Shown here: positions 30,099 to 40,170 of the stretch, in pieces
How positions within the stretch are numbered: position 1 is the stretch's first letter
Layout of the letters: each line of letters starts with the position of its first letter
Assembly (NCBI RefSeq): GCF_019059575.1
Contig: NW_024881536.1
Location: 124,001-188,000, forward strand
Origin: Amphibalanus amphitrite
Lineage: Eukaryota; Arthropoda; Thecostraca; Balanomorpha; Balanidae
Reading direction: 5' to 3'
DNA length: 64,000 nt
The notes under the pieces: generated by a model
The model's input: only the letters and a program-made list of their open reading frames with translations
What the model was told of the DNA's origin: nothing
The model's database searches: none
Program-made: the position numbers and the translations under genes

Positions 30099-33000
30099 TC
30101 ACTTGATCATGATCTTGAGATACTGGAGGGCGTTGTGAGCGGCGTCGCTACGGGCCTTGTCTGCGTCCTCGCCCACTCCATAACAGACGGCCACGGGTAG
30201 GGTGGAGAGCTGCACCAGACACTGACACCGACCTGACAGTGGAGAGGGGGTCAGTGGGGTCAGATACTGACACCGAGGGGGGGAGGTCAGACTCCATAAC
30301 AGACGGCCACGGGTAGGGTGGAGAGCTGCACCAGACACTGACACCGACCTGACGGGGGAGGGGGGGGGGGGAGAAGGAGGGAGGGGGTTAGTCAGGCGAG
30401 TCAGACACCTGAATTATGAGATAATGAGGTGATCAATAATTATGATTATTTTCACCTTCGTTGAAATATTTTGAGAGCAAAAAAAAAAAAACGTCGAGAG
30501 GTTTGTAAACGGTGGGCGTAAAGGGACAACAAAAAAGCACGGACAACCACAAAAACCAGACAGGCAGGCCCTCACCATCAAACGACTTCTCCTCGACGTC
30601 AATCCATGTCAACTGGAAGTTCTGCTCCTTCGCCAGATCCTGCAGGAACTGGAGGCAGTTCCAGCTCCCCGGGCTCGACTTGGGGTCCTGTGGAGCGGTA
30701 GCACACCGTCAGTGCCCGTCTCGCGAAACTCCGCGGGGACAGTTCAGTGCCGAGGCAGAAGGAAATCACAACTGATAGAGCCTCAGACAGAACTCCGCAA
30801 CACGCAGTAAGAACGAGCTGTCAGCTGACGTCATGTCCTAAGTGAAGTAATTTAGTAACTTAGCCTCTAAACCTTACCCCATAATTTTAAACAATTTTAT
30901 TCTTGCTTACTTTGAGTAGGTTAACCATTCCGTGTTCGAGATCCATTAACTGACAATCGTCCATCCACCTCGGCCGTTGGTTGCACTCACCCTGAGCTGT
31001 GTCAGCGCGTCCCCAGTGGCCGCCTTCAGTCCACGGTGGAACTGGCCCACCTGCACGCTGTCTGACGCCGTCAGAGAGGGGATCTGACTGAGGCGCAGGG
31101 CCGAAAAGTGCTCCGCCAGCCGCTGGGCAGTCTGCGGGGGCGGCACGAGCCGGTCAGACACACACGGGTAGACGGCGGCGGCGGCGGCCCAGCACACCCC
31201 GGCCGGCGACTCCGCAACGTACACCGGTGAAGGTAAAAACGGCGACTCCAATTTTATCTATACCGCGCTCAGTATCTCCTTTTATTTACTCCGTCACTTA
31301 TTAGAAAAGAAGCACTGATAAAGCTGCGCAAATTTAGTGGAATACAGTACGGTTCACGAATGATTATATTTCTCTTTTTTTTTAGAGCAAATAAATTGAT
31401 TGAAAATAAAGCCGTGTGCTCGATCTGCGGTGCGGGGCGGGTGACCCACCGGGCGAGCATGCGTCTGTCGGCGGCGGGGTGCGCGGGCCGCTGCAGCATC
31501 CGTCCAGGCTCAGCTGGGACGTCAGCCAACACATACAGGCGACACGCTGCCGGCCGGCCGGGGAGACGGGCGGCGGCGCGTGAGCGACGCGCGGCGCACA
31601 GCGGCACGTTACTACCGTACCGGGGGGCGAGACAGGTGCGGGACTACCGCACCAGGGGCGAGCCACACAGAACAGGCGGGGCGCTACTACACACCACACG
31701 GCAAACATTCGAGGGTGATGGAGATACACTGCAGATACTGAGTGAGCACACAGAACGGCAAGACGCTACGTGACGCACCAGCTTACGTCGCTGGTAACGA
31801 AAGGTCAGAGAAGACAGGCGGGTGAGCCGGCTTCCCGTACTGCGTGCAGTAACGTGCATAGCTGAAAGACCGCGGTAATAACTCGGATAACAGACATGCG
31901 TCATGCAGCAAACTAATTAAGTCGAAACGATAATAAGTTTGTGGTTTCACTGACGGCAATTAGAGGATCGTACTAAAACAGCACAAAGAACATCCGGTTC
32001 CTCTTTTTATGATGTTATGCCAAACACAAACTTCATCCCACACCTATTTATCCACATTTGAGTACATTCTCATGCGGTGAAAGTCCAGTTATTGTTCTGT
32101 AGAGCACAGTCATGCGGCCACCACCGTGTTACACAGGTCACACCGTGCCCGGACGTGTCAGGTGTATGACTGTGACTGTGTACTGTAAACCCCGTCCCTG
32201 CCCGTCTCCGACCCCACACCATGTCACACACAGAGGACAGCCCTGTATCTGACTGTGTGCACCCTGTCTCCTGCCCGTCTCCGACCCCACACCGTGTCAC
32301 TCACAGAGGACAGCCCTGTATCTGACTGCTCACCCCGCCCCTGCCGTCCCCGCCCTCCCACCGTGTCACACACAGTGACAGAGGACAGCCCTGTATCTGA
32401 CTGCGCCCACCCCACCCGCCCCTGCCCTCACCTGGTCCATCGTCTCCCCGCCGGCGGCCGCGGGATCGGCAGACTCAGCGGCCGGCGGCGGCGGCAGCTC
32501 ACGCAGCTTGGTCAGCAGCAGGTTGGACGCCTGCCGCTTGGCGATCTTCTTGGACTTGCCGACCCCTGCCGCGGACGGAGGGCAGAGTCAGGAGACTGTG
32601 ATAGGCGCCGGTGGTCGGTAAAACGCGGCGGACGAGAGGACTACAGGAACACGCTAGGGGTTAAGGAAAACGGGAGTGCTAATGGTAGCTTCACGTTATA
32701 AAAGAGGCAGAGTCGTGCCTAGTGTATGGCGCAGACACTGAGATAAACGAACGAGTGCGTTACTAATTACAAAGCATGCAAGACCAAAACCAGCTCAAAA
32801 CGAAATGCCCTAATTCAAGTATTGCCGTTAACTGTGTATCTTTTGTATGCCTCTTCGTTTATGCACATAAATAGCGTAGGTACTAGAGATGTATAAGAGA
32901 CTAAGAAATCGGTAAAAAGTTGGTATTTCCCTCATTTTCCCAAGTTGGTTTGGTTTCGGTATTTTCCCGTGGTTTTGGTTGGCATTTGGTTTGGTATCGG

Positions 33001-36000
33001 TATTCCGATATCCCGTAATTGGCACATCACTAGTAGGTACCCATTACACAATATAAAATGACTCCGAACACACCCGTCACGCCGCCCCAGCCGGCGGCGG
33101 CGACCGACCTGTCTCGGAGAGGGCGGTGCCGATACGGCAGGCGATGGTGAAGGTACGCTCGTGCGGCAGGCCCTGCTCGGAGACGGGCTCGTAGACGGGC
33201 GGCGGCAGCCGGTAAGCCATGCACAGCTCCTGCAGCTGGCCCACCGGGTTGCCGGCGATGCCGTCGTCGTAGGGCGACACCAGCTGGCCCAGTGAGTCGG
33301 CCTGCACGGGCGCCATGGGCGCGCCCGGCGGCGCCGCCTGGTTACCCAGCACCAGGTCCAGCACCGCCTTGGCCACGGCGTGTTTGGCCTTCTTCTTGCT
33401 CTGACCCTGGCCGGTGGCCATGAACTCGCCCACGGTGGCCTTGTAGAGGAAGGTGGGCTGGTGGACGGCGCCCTCCACCTGACAACAGGGCGGCCAGTCG
33501 TCACCGGACACCGGACACCAAACCGGGGTGCACCCCGGTTTGGTGTCCGTTTGTACCATGGTACAGACGGTCACCGGACACCACGAGACGATATCGCGGC
33601 GACACTAATGGTCATCGGTCACCGCGAAACAGCGCAGGGGTTACTAGGAGGGACAAATCCAGGATTACTGGGCAAAGCAATTATACAGCCACTCAACATA
33701 GTAAATATGTGCAATGACTGAGTAATGAGAAACAAGGTAATAAAGGGAGGTGTGCTAGAATCATTTGTCGCAAGAAAAAGTACGACCACATTAGTCATGA
33801 AACACACCGTCTTGGGTTTTTGACAGCACAGCAGCTTGTTGCGTATCACCAGCTTTGTTTAGTGCGCCGTGTTTTGGTGACCGGGTGCCCACGAGAGTTG
33901 AGGTCACTTTTTACAAGTCCCGACCACGAACATGGCACTAGGTACGCAGACCAATTAGTGACAACTCGTGCCAGAACCCAAGCGGGCGAAAGGCGCATTT
34001 CGAACGTAGGTGCCCGAAAATATAACAACTTACCGCGCGAAGTGAGGGGAGCTGTGACCATGGCCGGTTTTAAGCGCGCACTGAGGTCCACACTCAGTGA
34101 CAAATGAACGTGTGATGTGTAACTGCGCATGTGTTTATCTTGTCACTGTATGAATGTTTCTTTTGTCTTTTACTCACCTTTTATCTTTTACCTTTGACGT
34201 GACTCATGAAAAGCCTTATATGCATTGAGGATGCTGTTGAATAGGGCGGGTCGATGGAAAAAGTTTCCAAGTGAAGAGCGATTTTCCTACGGGCTGATCC
34301 ATAAAACGGTTAAAACATATTTTTTGCGAATTTTTGAAAAGGAACCGGGCGCGCCGTCAACGGTTTTTCGAGACCAATTTTGCTAATTTTTCTCGTTGTT
34401 TGCAAAATGTAGTGGGAAAAATTCGAGAAAGGTACTATATTTACCACTTTCCTAATTCTACATGCTTACCCCCACCTCTTCACAAAGTTTGGAAACCCCA
34501 GTGGCAGAATCGTGCTCAGAATAGCGCTTAGCATCGGCGCTCTGAGCGCAACGAAACCAGCGCCATCTATTGAGCGACTTTGGCATAACATTGATTTTGA
34601 CGGCTTTCCGACCGTTAAAAGCTGACGCAGCCGCTGCCACGTCGGGTATATGGTGTTCCTTGGTGTTCCTAGGTGTCTGGTGTTCCTTATTTGACACTAG
34701 GTGAGTTGTACCCATTCGATCCGAAATATTTCAGGAATCATAAACTGCTCCGGAAGCTATACCTATAGTGATTTCGCCAAGAAAACAGCGAGATGCTGAT
34801 GCTTAACTTTGATACCCATATGTTTATCAGTTAAATTAAGTTTTGCAGACAGATAACATCAGTCCAAACCGTATGTTCATTTTTGAATGCAATGTAGCCA
34901 GCCACCTAACCGTCCTAGGACAGAAAATCACACTTCGATAATTGATTCAAACGCCGGCATGAGAGCGTTGCATTACGTCCTGATGGCACACGTGATGTAA
35001 CCGAGACGTGCTCTCTTAATAACAGCAACGTATGCTGCCTAAGTTAGGGACCGGACGGCTCGCTCCACTGCCTGAGTAGTGAGTATGGGTATGCAATGCA
35101 CCGGATCGAAATTAATTTGTTAAGCAGCGGGTCGAAGGTCACCCTCTTCCAGCGAGATTGCTATTGGTGACTCTGCAACGCGTTCTTTGGACCGATCTAT
35201 GAGCTGCATGTAGTGCATGACTTGTTTATTGCAAAATGCTGATAGAATCGCATATCTTTATGTCTCCTGCCTCATTCGCTTCCTATACTTTTTTCCATAA
35301 GTGTATCGAGTCTTTTTATCACCATTCCTTAGTTCAGCAAGCATCGCAGTGTATGCACTGTTTGCTGGCTGTCTGTATCGGCCAGTACAGCCCAAAAAAA
35401 GCTTCCTATAGTGAGCCCGGTACTTATTCTTGTCGATCACTGGGCGAATAACACAGACCGGTGAGCTGGGAGGTCTCGCAATAGCTGGATGCTTTGGAGT
35501 AATCCGTCTCTGCAATGTTTACTCCGTAATTTCGGACCACATTGGGACATAGTGAACAACATTGAACTCGGTGATAGTTCGAAGCTGGTCAATATATGTT
35601 GTATGATGGGCGATCGCGACGGAATACGTAACTTGCAAGCTGCCAACGTAAGCCATTTTACCAAATTCAAGGGCTCAAGCTTCCTTACTGACAGCAAGGA
35701 TTTGTCAAGAGCGTGACGCCTGCTTCCGGGCTGTTCAGAAGTGTTCTGTGATCTGGACTGCATGGCGTTGCCCGAAACGGCACGAACGGTTCCTGCTCGA
35801 TGCACAGGCACTCTTGGTAAATGGTCCACTGATCGGCGCAGCTTTAGTCTAGTGGCTTTTCCACAAGTCTTGTAAACTTGTTTAATAGTTTGGCCCTTGT
35901 CTGATTTTGGTGTCAAATGGAATAAGCATTGACTACCGGGCTCATTTACTGAAGCAATATGCTCGTCCAACAGGCTCGTCATAGCCGATGATCCAGCACG

Positions 36001-38367
36001 GCTATCCTATTTATCATGATAAACGACGCATCCTTATGCACGTAAAATGCAGAAGGGCATTTCCTTTGTAATCACTTGCCTATCCGAGAACAGAATGTGA
36101 AGTGTCACCGAGGACCACCACGCGGCATTAGTTCCGTTTCGACATGGAGGCTCCTTTCCACTAACTGCAACAATGTCACATGATTGGGATCACAAATTGC
36201 GTCGGAGACCACTTAGCAGCTACTACCGCGGTTATTATGAGGTCAGTTTCCCTCAAAGCTCGATGCTCCACTGCTTGTTGCGGTGGCCCAGCCCCAATAG
36301 GTCATCAAAATAGGATCTGATGGTCCGATGAGAACGCGCGACTCGGGCAGTGATATGATACGCGGATCGCCGATCAGCAGGATACCTCGCAACTCATCCT
36401 CAGTCTGTTGTCAGATGAAGCCGGGCTAAGTTGACGAGGCTAACGTAGTACTTAGTTATTCTGCAATTGAGCTGCTACTGTTCAGTTCTAACACTAGGTT
36501 TGCATTTCAAAAGGAAGGTTAAATTTACATGCAAGGAAATAATCGAAGCCAAAACTGAAAATAATGCTGCTGAAGTCTCAGCGCAGAATCAAATGACTAA
36601 TAGGTCCAGCGGACACTATCGCACTTGGCGCATAATGGCTGTGCTTAAGTCAGGTGAACCCCCAATATGTACATTTCATGGCTACTTTAATTGCAATTGA
36701 CAGCTTTCACGCTATATACGCTCTTGGGCCTTACGTTTTTTCATCAGCGTCCTAAGATCGCATCAGCAGAATACATATTGTCTCGGCCGACGCAAGGTTA
36801 ACAGTCCTCTCAAGAGATGGCGCTGCGATCGAGTTGCGGAAAACCGATACAGAGAGCATGGCACCATGGCCACAGTTAAAGAGATACAGCCAACAGACTT
36901 GCAGAATAGGTTGAGGAATAGCTGAAGTTTCGAGGTATATATTTGAAAATAATTAATCATATGATATTTGTGCTCAAAACTCGCGTGCAGTGAAAATGTA
37001 GCGAAAAACCCGGTTGATTAATTGGCTGCGGCGACCCGCAACCTCAACCAAAAAAATTGAAAAAATTCACACAGTCTTCTTGTGACATGCTCCGTAGGAA
37101 TTTCGGTCTTCATTTTGTGTCCTCGAAAAAAAGTTCTCGGATGACCCGCCCTACTGTTGAATACATGATACTGATGTGGAGACAAGTCAAGGTCATGGAA
37201 ACATCATACCTATTGCCTAGGCATTGGCTGTAAAAATGGAGGTTAAAGCTGGTCACTACTGCCTAAATATCCAGGATACTACTACCCTGTGCTTAAACAT
37301 GAATGCACCAGCAATTTGTTACCTTCTCTGGAAAGTACATAGTTGATATGGAACCAGAGGTTGGTGTACCTATGTATAAAATCCTCTCAAGTGAGTTGCC
37401 CTATAGGCCACAGTCACAAGATACAAGCATAAATGTGATGGGCAGCACTGATTGCTGATTCTCACAAGTTTCTTCCTACCTGTATCAGGTCATACTTGGG
37501 AGTAATACCACGTTTAGCACATAGCTCCTGCAACAGCGACACTGGTGTCTTGGTTGGCATTGTTGGCATCTGGGGGCAGAGCACACAACAGGGCTGGTTA
37601 TTGTGTGGAAACAAAAGTGACAACAAGTGTCCAGAAACTTGAAACTCCTCAATCAGGGGCCCAGGTGATTGGTGAGTATGCATAGGCATCAGAGTTGCAC
37701 AAAATCTACCCAGAACATTGCATCAAGCATAGATAACAGTAGACATCAAGTAATGTAGCATCAAGTGACAGTAGCGGCGGAATACCTTCAATTAAGGGGG
37801 GGGGCACTGCCGACTTTTGGTCCCATTCTTTCCATGCAACGCCCATAGGGCTAATGTTAAAATGCCAAAATCAAAGGGGGGCACGGTGCCCCGGTGCCCT
37901 CCCCGTTCCGCCGCCTATGTCAAGTGATAGCGTGTTTATCATGTATCAAGAATAAGCTAATTAGGAACAATTGATGAGACATGTAGGATTAGGTGACACA
38001 AAAATATGGACCTAAGCAATAAGTATGGCAGATGCAAAATGACAAATTCATGCTAACAACAGTCAACAATAAAAGGCAACAATTATTAGCAAACAACAGT
38101 AGCCAACAAAAGTCAACATTAAAGTTACATCCTTATTACCTACACACATCCTTGCTGCCTAATTAGTGATCACTCCAATTCACTTATTGGCTAATCCACC
38201 AACAAATGCAAAAAGACAACACTATTATAAGCTTGCTACCACTACACACACCACACATTATATTTGAGCCATGCCAACACAATATGTTGCTCACAATTTT
38301 AGATACTTACTGATGCACCATTCATGGAAGAAGCAACCCCATTTGGAGCATTACTTTGCATGTTCAT
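30099..38367 (-). CDS. loqs: TARBP2/loquacious-type dsRNA-binding protein (7 coding exons, 345 aa)
   Basis: Exons on the minus strand: 38367-38311, 37569-37480, 33478-33109, 32565-32432, 31131-30991, 30687-30576, 30232-30099. Phases agree and give 345 aa, near the 350-465 typical of this family. Three dsRNA-binding domains are visible. The first is about residues 27-96 ([14 protein letters not shown], then [18 protein letters not shown]). The second is about 126-200 ([10 protein letters not shown], then [18 protein letters not shown]). The third is about 269-345 ([27 protein letters not shown] and the final [14 protein letters not shown]). In flies and vertebrates the first two bind duplex RNA and the third binds Dicer, so a role in miRNA/siRNA processing follows from family knowledge. 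The start ATG was chosen because it leads a short Asn/Ser-rich exon with an in-phase GTAAGT donor. XPG starts divergently 1.8 kb away. Confidence 0.92.
30170..30356 (-). repeat. Duplicate of the loqs exon 7 acceptor and exon start
   Basis: The 60-bp stretch TCCATAACAGACGGCCACGG to CACTGACACCGACCTGAC occurs at 30177-30236 (inside the true exon) and again at about 30295-30354, essentially identical. On the coding strand the transcription-proximal copy is a second acceptor plus the first ~55 exon bases, which then run into intron sequence. Splicing to it would not restore the C-terminal dsRBD directly. The near-identity implies a recent duplication. Confidence 0.9.
32090..32430. repeat. ~70-bp degenerate tandem repeat next to loqs exon 4 donor
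   Basis: Four or so copies contain GAGGACAGCCCTGTATCTGA, then a CCCACCCC-type spacer and a CTGCCCGTCTCCGACCCCAC block. The last part resembles the start of intron 4 (CTGCCCTCAC next to the exon border), so this may be another donor-flank array, but the match to exon sequence is too weak to claim. Confidence 0.65.
33512..33549. repeat. Perfect 38-bp palindrome with no loop, just upstream of loqs exon 3
   Basis: CGGACACCAAACCGGGGTG is followed immediately by its exact reverse complement (centre between 33530 and 33531). It is flanked by GTCACCGGACACC copies at about 33500 and 33571, and a second small palindrome TGTACCATGGTACA lies at 33553-33566. The block sits 34 bp from the exon 3 acceptor. 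Confidence 0.85.
33820..34107 (+). pseudogene. C-terminal fragment of a LINE reverse-transcriptase protein
   Basis: An open frame of 95 codons contains [20 protein letters not shown] followed by [20 protein letters not shown] and KRALRSTL. This layout (polar RT-tail stretch, YNxLPxxVR, then FKRxLRxxL and stop) is typical of the end of many non-LTR ORF2 proteins. The RT core is absent, so it is a 5'-truncated insertion antisense to loqs in intron 2. Confidence 0.6.
34108..37479. other. Bulk of loqs intron 2
   Basis: Mixed-composition sequence with stray open frames on both strands, none with a recognisable family, splice support or codon-like composition. I see no RNA gene. Old transposon debris is likely but not demonstrable by eye. 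Confidence 0.4.
37773..37918. mobile_element. Small inverted-repeat fragment in loqs intron 1
   Basis: TAGCGGCGGAA near 37773, followed by a G-rich stretch and GGCACTGCC, is mirrored by GGTGCCCTCCCCGTTCCGCC with GCCTATGT ending near 37919. The arms are imperfect (about 10-30 bp). A short MITE-like element is the simplest reading. Confidence 0.45.
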
Positions 38368-38989
38368 CGTTAATCAAGCGTAACAATGGCAGCGTTTAAG
38401 CTCCACAAGGACAAGAAACGCAAGGCAAAAACAAATTAAACTCTGGGAAAAAGAGCAAGTGTTAGTGCACAACAAAACTGAAGCACATCAGTCTCAGACT
38501 GTCCACTGAGAAATAGGCATGACACACACAAGACTACAAATTACAAAAGCAATATTTTCTCATGAAAAATGTATTTTAGCAAGACCATGAATAACACTCC
38601 CCGGAGCCATATCACGGAGCCATGATATGAGAGAAAATAGAAATGCCTTACACCCTGTCACCAGTGTACAATCTTACTATACGGCCATACTGTTACCGAA
38701 AATAACAATAGGTACTACACGATTCCATGACGGTTTTTCGTCCAGCAGATTTTCGTCGGACAATTTTTCGTCCGCAGATTTTCGTCCGACTTTTTTTCGT
38801 CTCGCATTTTTTCGTCTGTACAAATTTTCGTCTGTACAAATTTTCGTCCGTGCATTTTTTCGTCGGTACATTTTTTCGTCCGTACATTTTTTCGTCCGGA
38901 CATTTTTTCGTTCGTATATTTTTTCGTCTGTGCATTTTTTCGTCCGGACATTTTTTCGTCTACAATTTTAACGTAACGTAACGTGACGC

Positions 38990-39063
38990 AACCTAACCTA
39001 ACCTAACCTAACCTAACCTAACCTAACCTAACCTAACCTAACCTAACCTAACCTAACCTAACC
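38990..39063. repeat. Interstitial (CCTAA)n telomere-type array, about 14 units
   Basis: Uninterrupted CCTAA repeats (TTAGG on the other strand), bounded by degenerate ACGTAACGTAACGTGACGCA on the left and ACCTTACCTAC on the right. TTAGG is the usual arthropod telomere unit. The position inside a foldback block argues for an internal copy, not a chromosome end. Confidence 0.95.
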
Positions 39064-39115
39064 TTACCTACTGATGTTTGCCTACCGGGGGATAAGGAAA
39101 AAGTTACCTGCATGA

Positions 39116-39249
39116 ATAGATTGCAAGCAATGGTAAGTCAAATATTTTTAGGTTAAGTGGTTATGCATCAGGCTTCAGGCCTTCGGCCTGAAGCCAGATA
39201 CACAACCACTTAACCTAAAAATATTTGACTTACCATTGCCTGTAATCTC
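39116..39249. repeat. Long palindrome with an inner hairpin
   Basis: GCAATGGTAAGTCAAATATT and the following TTTAGGTTAAGTGGTT (39127-39162) are exactly mirrored at 39204-39239. Weaker pairing extends to about 39116 and 39249. The loop holds a second hairpin, GGCTTCAGGCC...GGCCTGAAGCC (39171-39195). TTAGG motifs lie inside the arms. Confidence 0.9.
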
Positions 39250-40170
39250 TCCTAAGGCATTGCCTTCGGCACTGCACTGCTTCGCCCCGAGTATTATTAT
39301 GACGTCATTTGCCTCACAGTTGAATAGCATTGTAGTATGTTTTCACTCAACCTTGGGTGCACAGACGTAAAATTTATTGAACGAAAAAATGTCCGGACGA
39401 AAATATGTACAGACGAAAAAATATACGAACGAAAAAATGTCCGGACGAAAAAATGTACAGACGAAAAAATGCACAGACGAAAAAATGCACAGACGAAAAA
39501 ATGTACAGACGAAAAAATGCGAGACGAAAAAAAGTCGGACGAATATCTGCGGACGAAAAACTGTCCGACGAAAAAATGTCAGACGAAATTTTGTCCGGAC
39601 ACGGTACTACACCCTCCCTAGACCCACATAAAAATCCGCATAAATCCAAATCGCGCATAAATCCACACGCCAAATGAAAGCCAGCAACAAGGATTTCTTA
39701 ACCTACGCTAAAACAATGCAAAGAATACTCGAAAACTTCCTATCTGATGTCTTGACATTTTAAATCTTTGTTACGTTTCGAAGTTGCATTCATTATGTTG
39801 CCATTCCTGCTTGTAAATTACAAAATAATTATATAAAACTTAGCCACAAAAATGACAAAAATATTATACAAATGTAGAGGTAGCAAACATTTTTCTAATA
39901 GTGAATAGCAGTAACTTAAGTATGGTCATAGAACATTTCATAAAAGACGCACGATAGACGGTTCTGACGCAAGGAAGTCGCCTGAGAGGGCCGCATGGAT
40001 GTGTTTGCTGCAAGTTGGCTGTTGTGGCTGTTGATAATGTTCGTGGTGAAATGGTGGTGGCAGATGAATAATAAACGTAACTTATACATAAATCTTCCAT
40101 ATTGAACTGACAAGAAGTACGAACTAGTTTTCTTTATACTGCAGAACTTGTTGAGAACTAGCTGTTCACC

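Larger units (their letters stand above)
38733..39600. mobile_element. Nested foldback structure with ~16-bp repeat arrays as inverted arms
   Basis: The left arm (38733-38967) is a tandem array of a 15-17 bp unit (TTTTTTCGTCCGGACA and TTTTTTCGTCTGTACA types). The right arm (39380-39600) is the same array in opposite orientation (ACGAAAAAATGTCCGG, ACGAAAAAATGTACAG). Between them lie a telomere-type array (38990-39063) and a long palindrome (39116-39249). Order and mismatches of the units are similar from the outside in, so the whole 870-bp block is one inverted structure. No coding capacity. It lies between the divergent loqs and XPG genes. Confidence 0.8.

Noticed and set aside
35437-35982. 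181-codon minus-strand frame in loqs intron 2
   Set aside because: No domain, no repeat family and no splice context; composition is like the surrounding intron.
38990-39063. A chromosome end marked by TTAGG repeats
   Set aside because: Only about 14 units, with unique genes on both sides, so it is interstitial.
38733-39600. CRISPR-like array because of regular short repeats
   Set aside because: Units are directly adjacent without unique spacers, in a eukaryotic intergenic region, and form an inverted pair.
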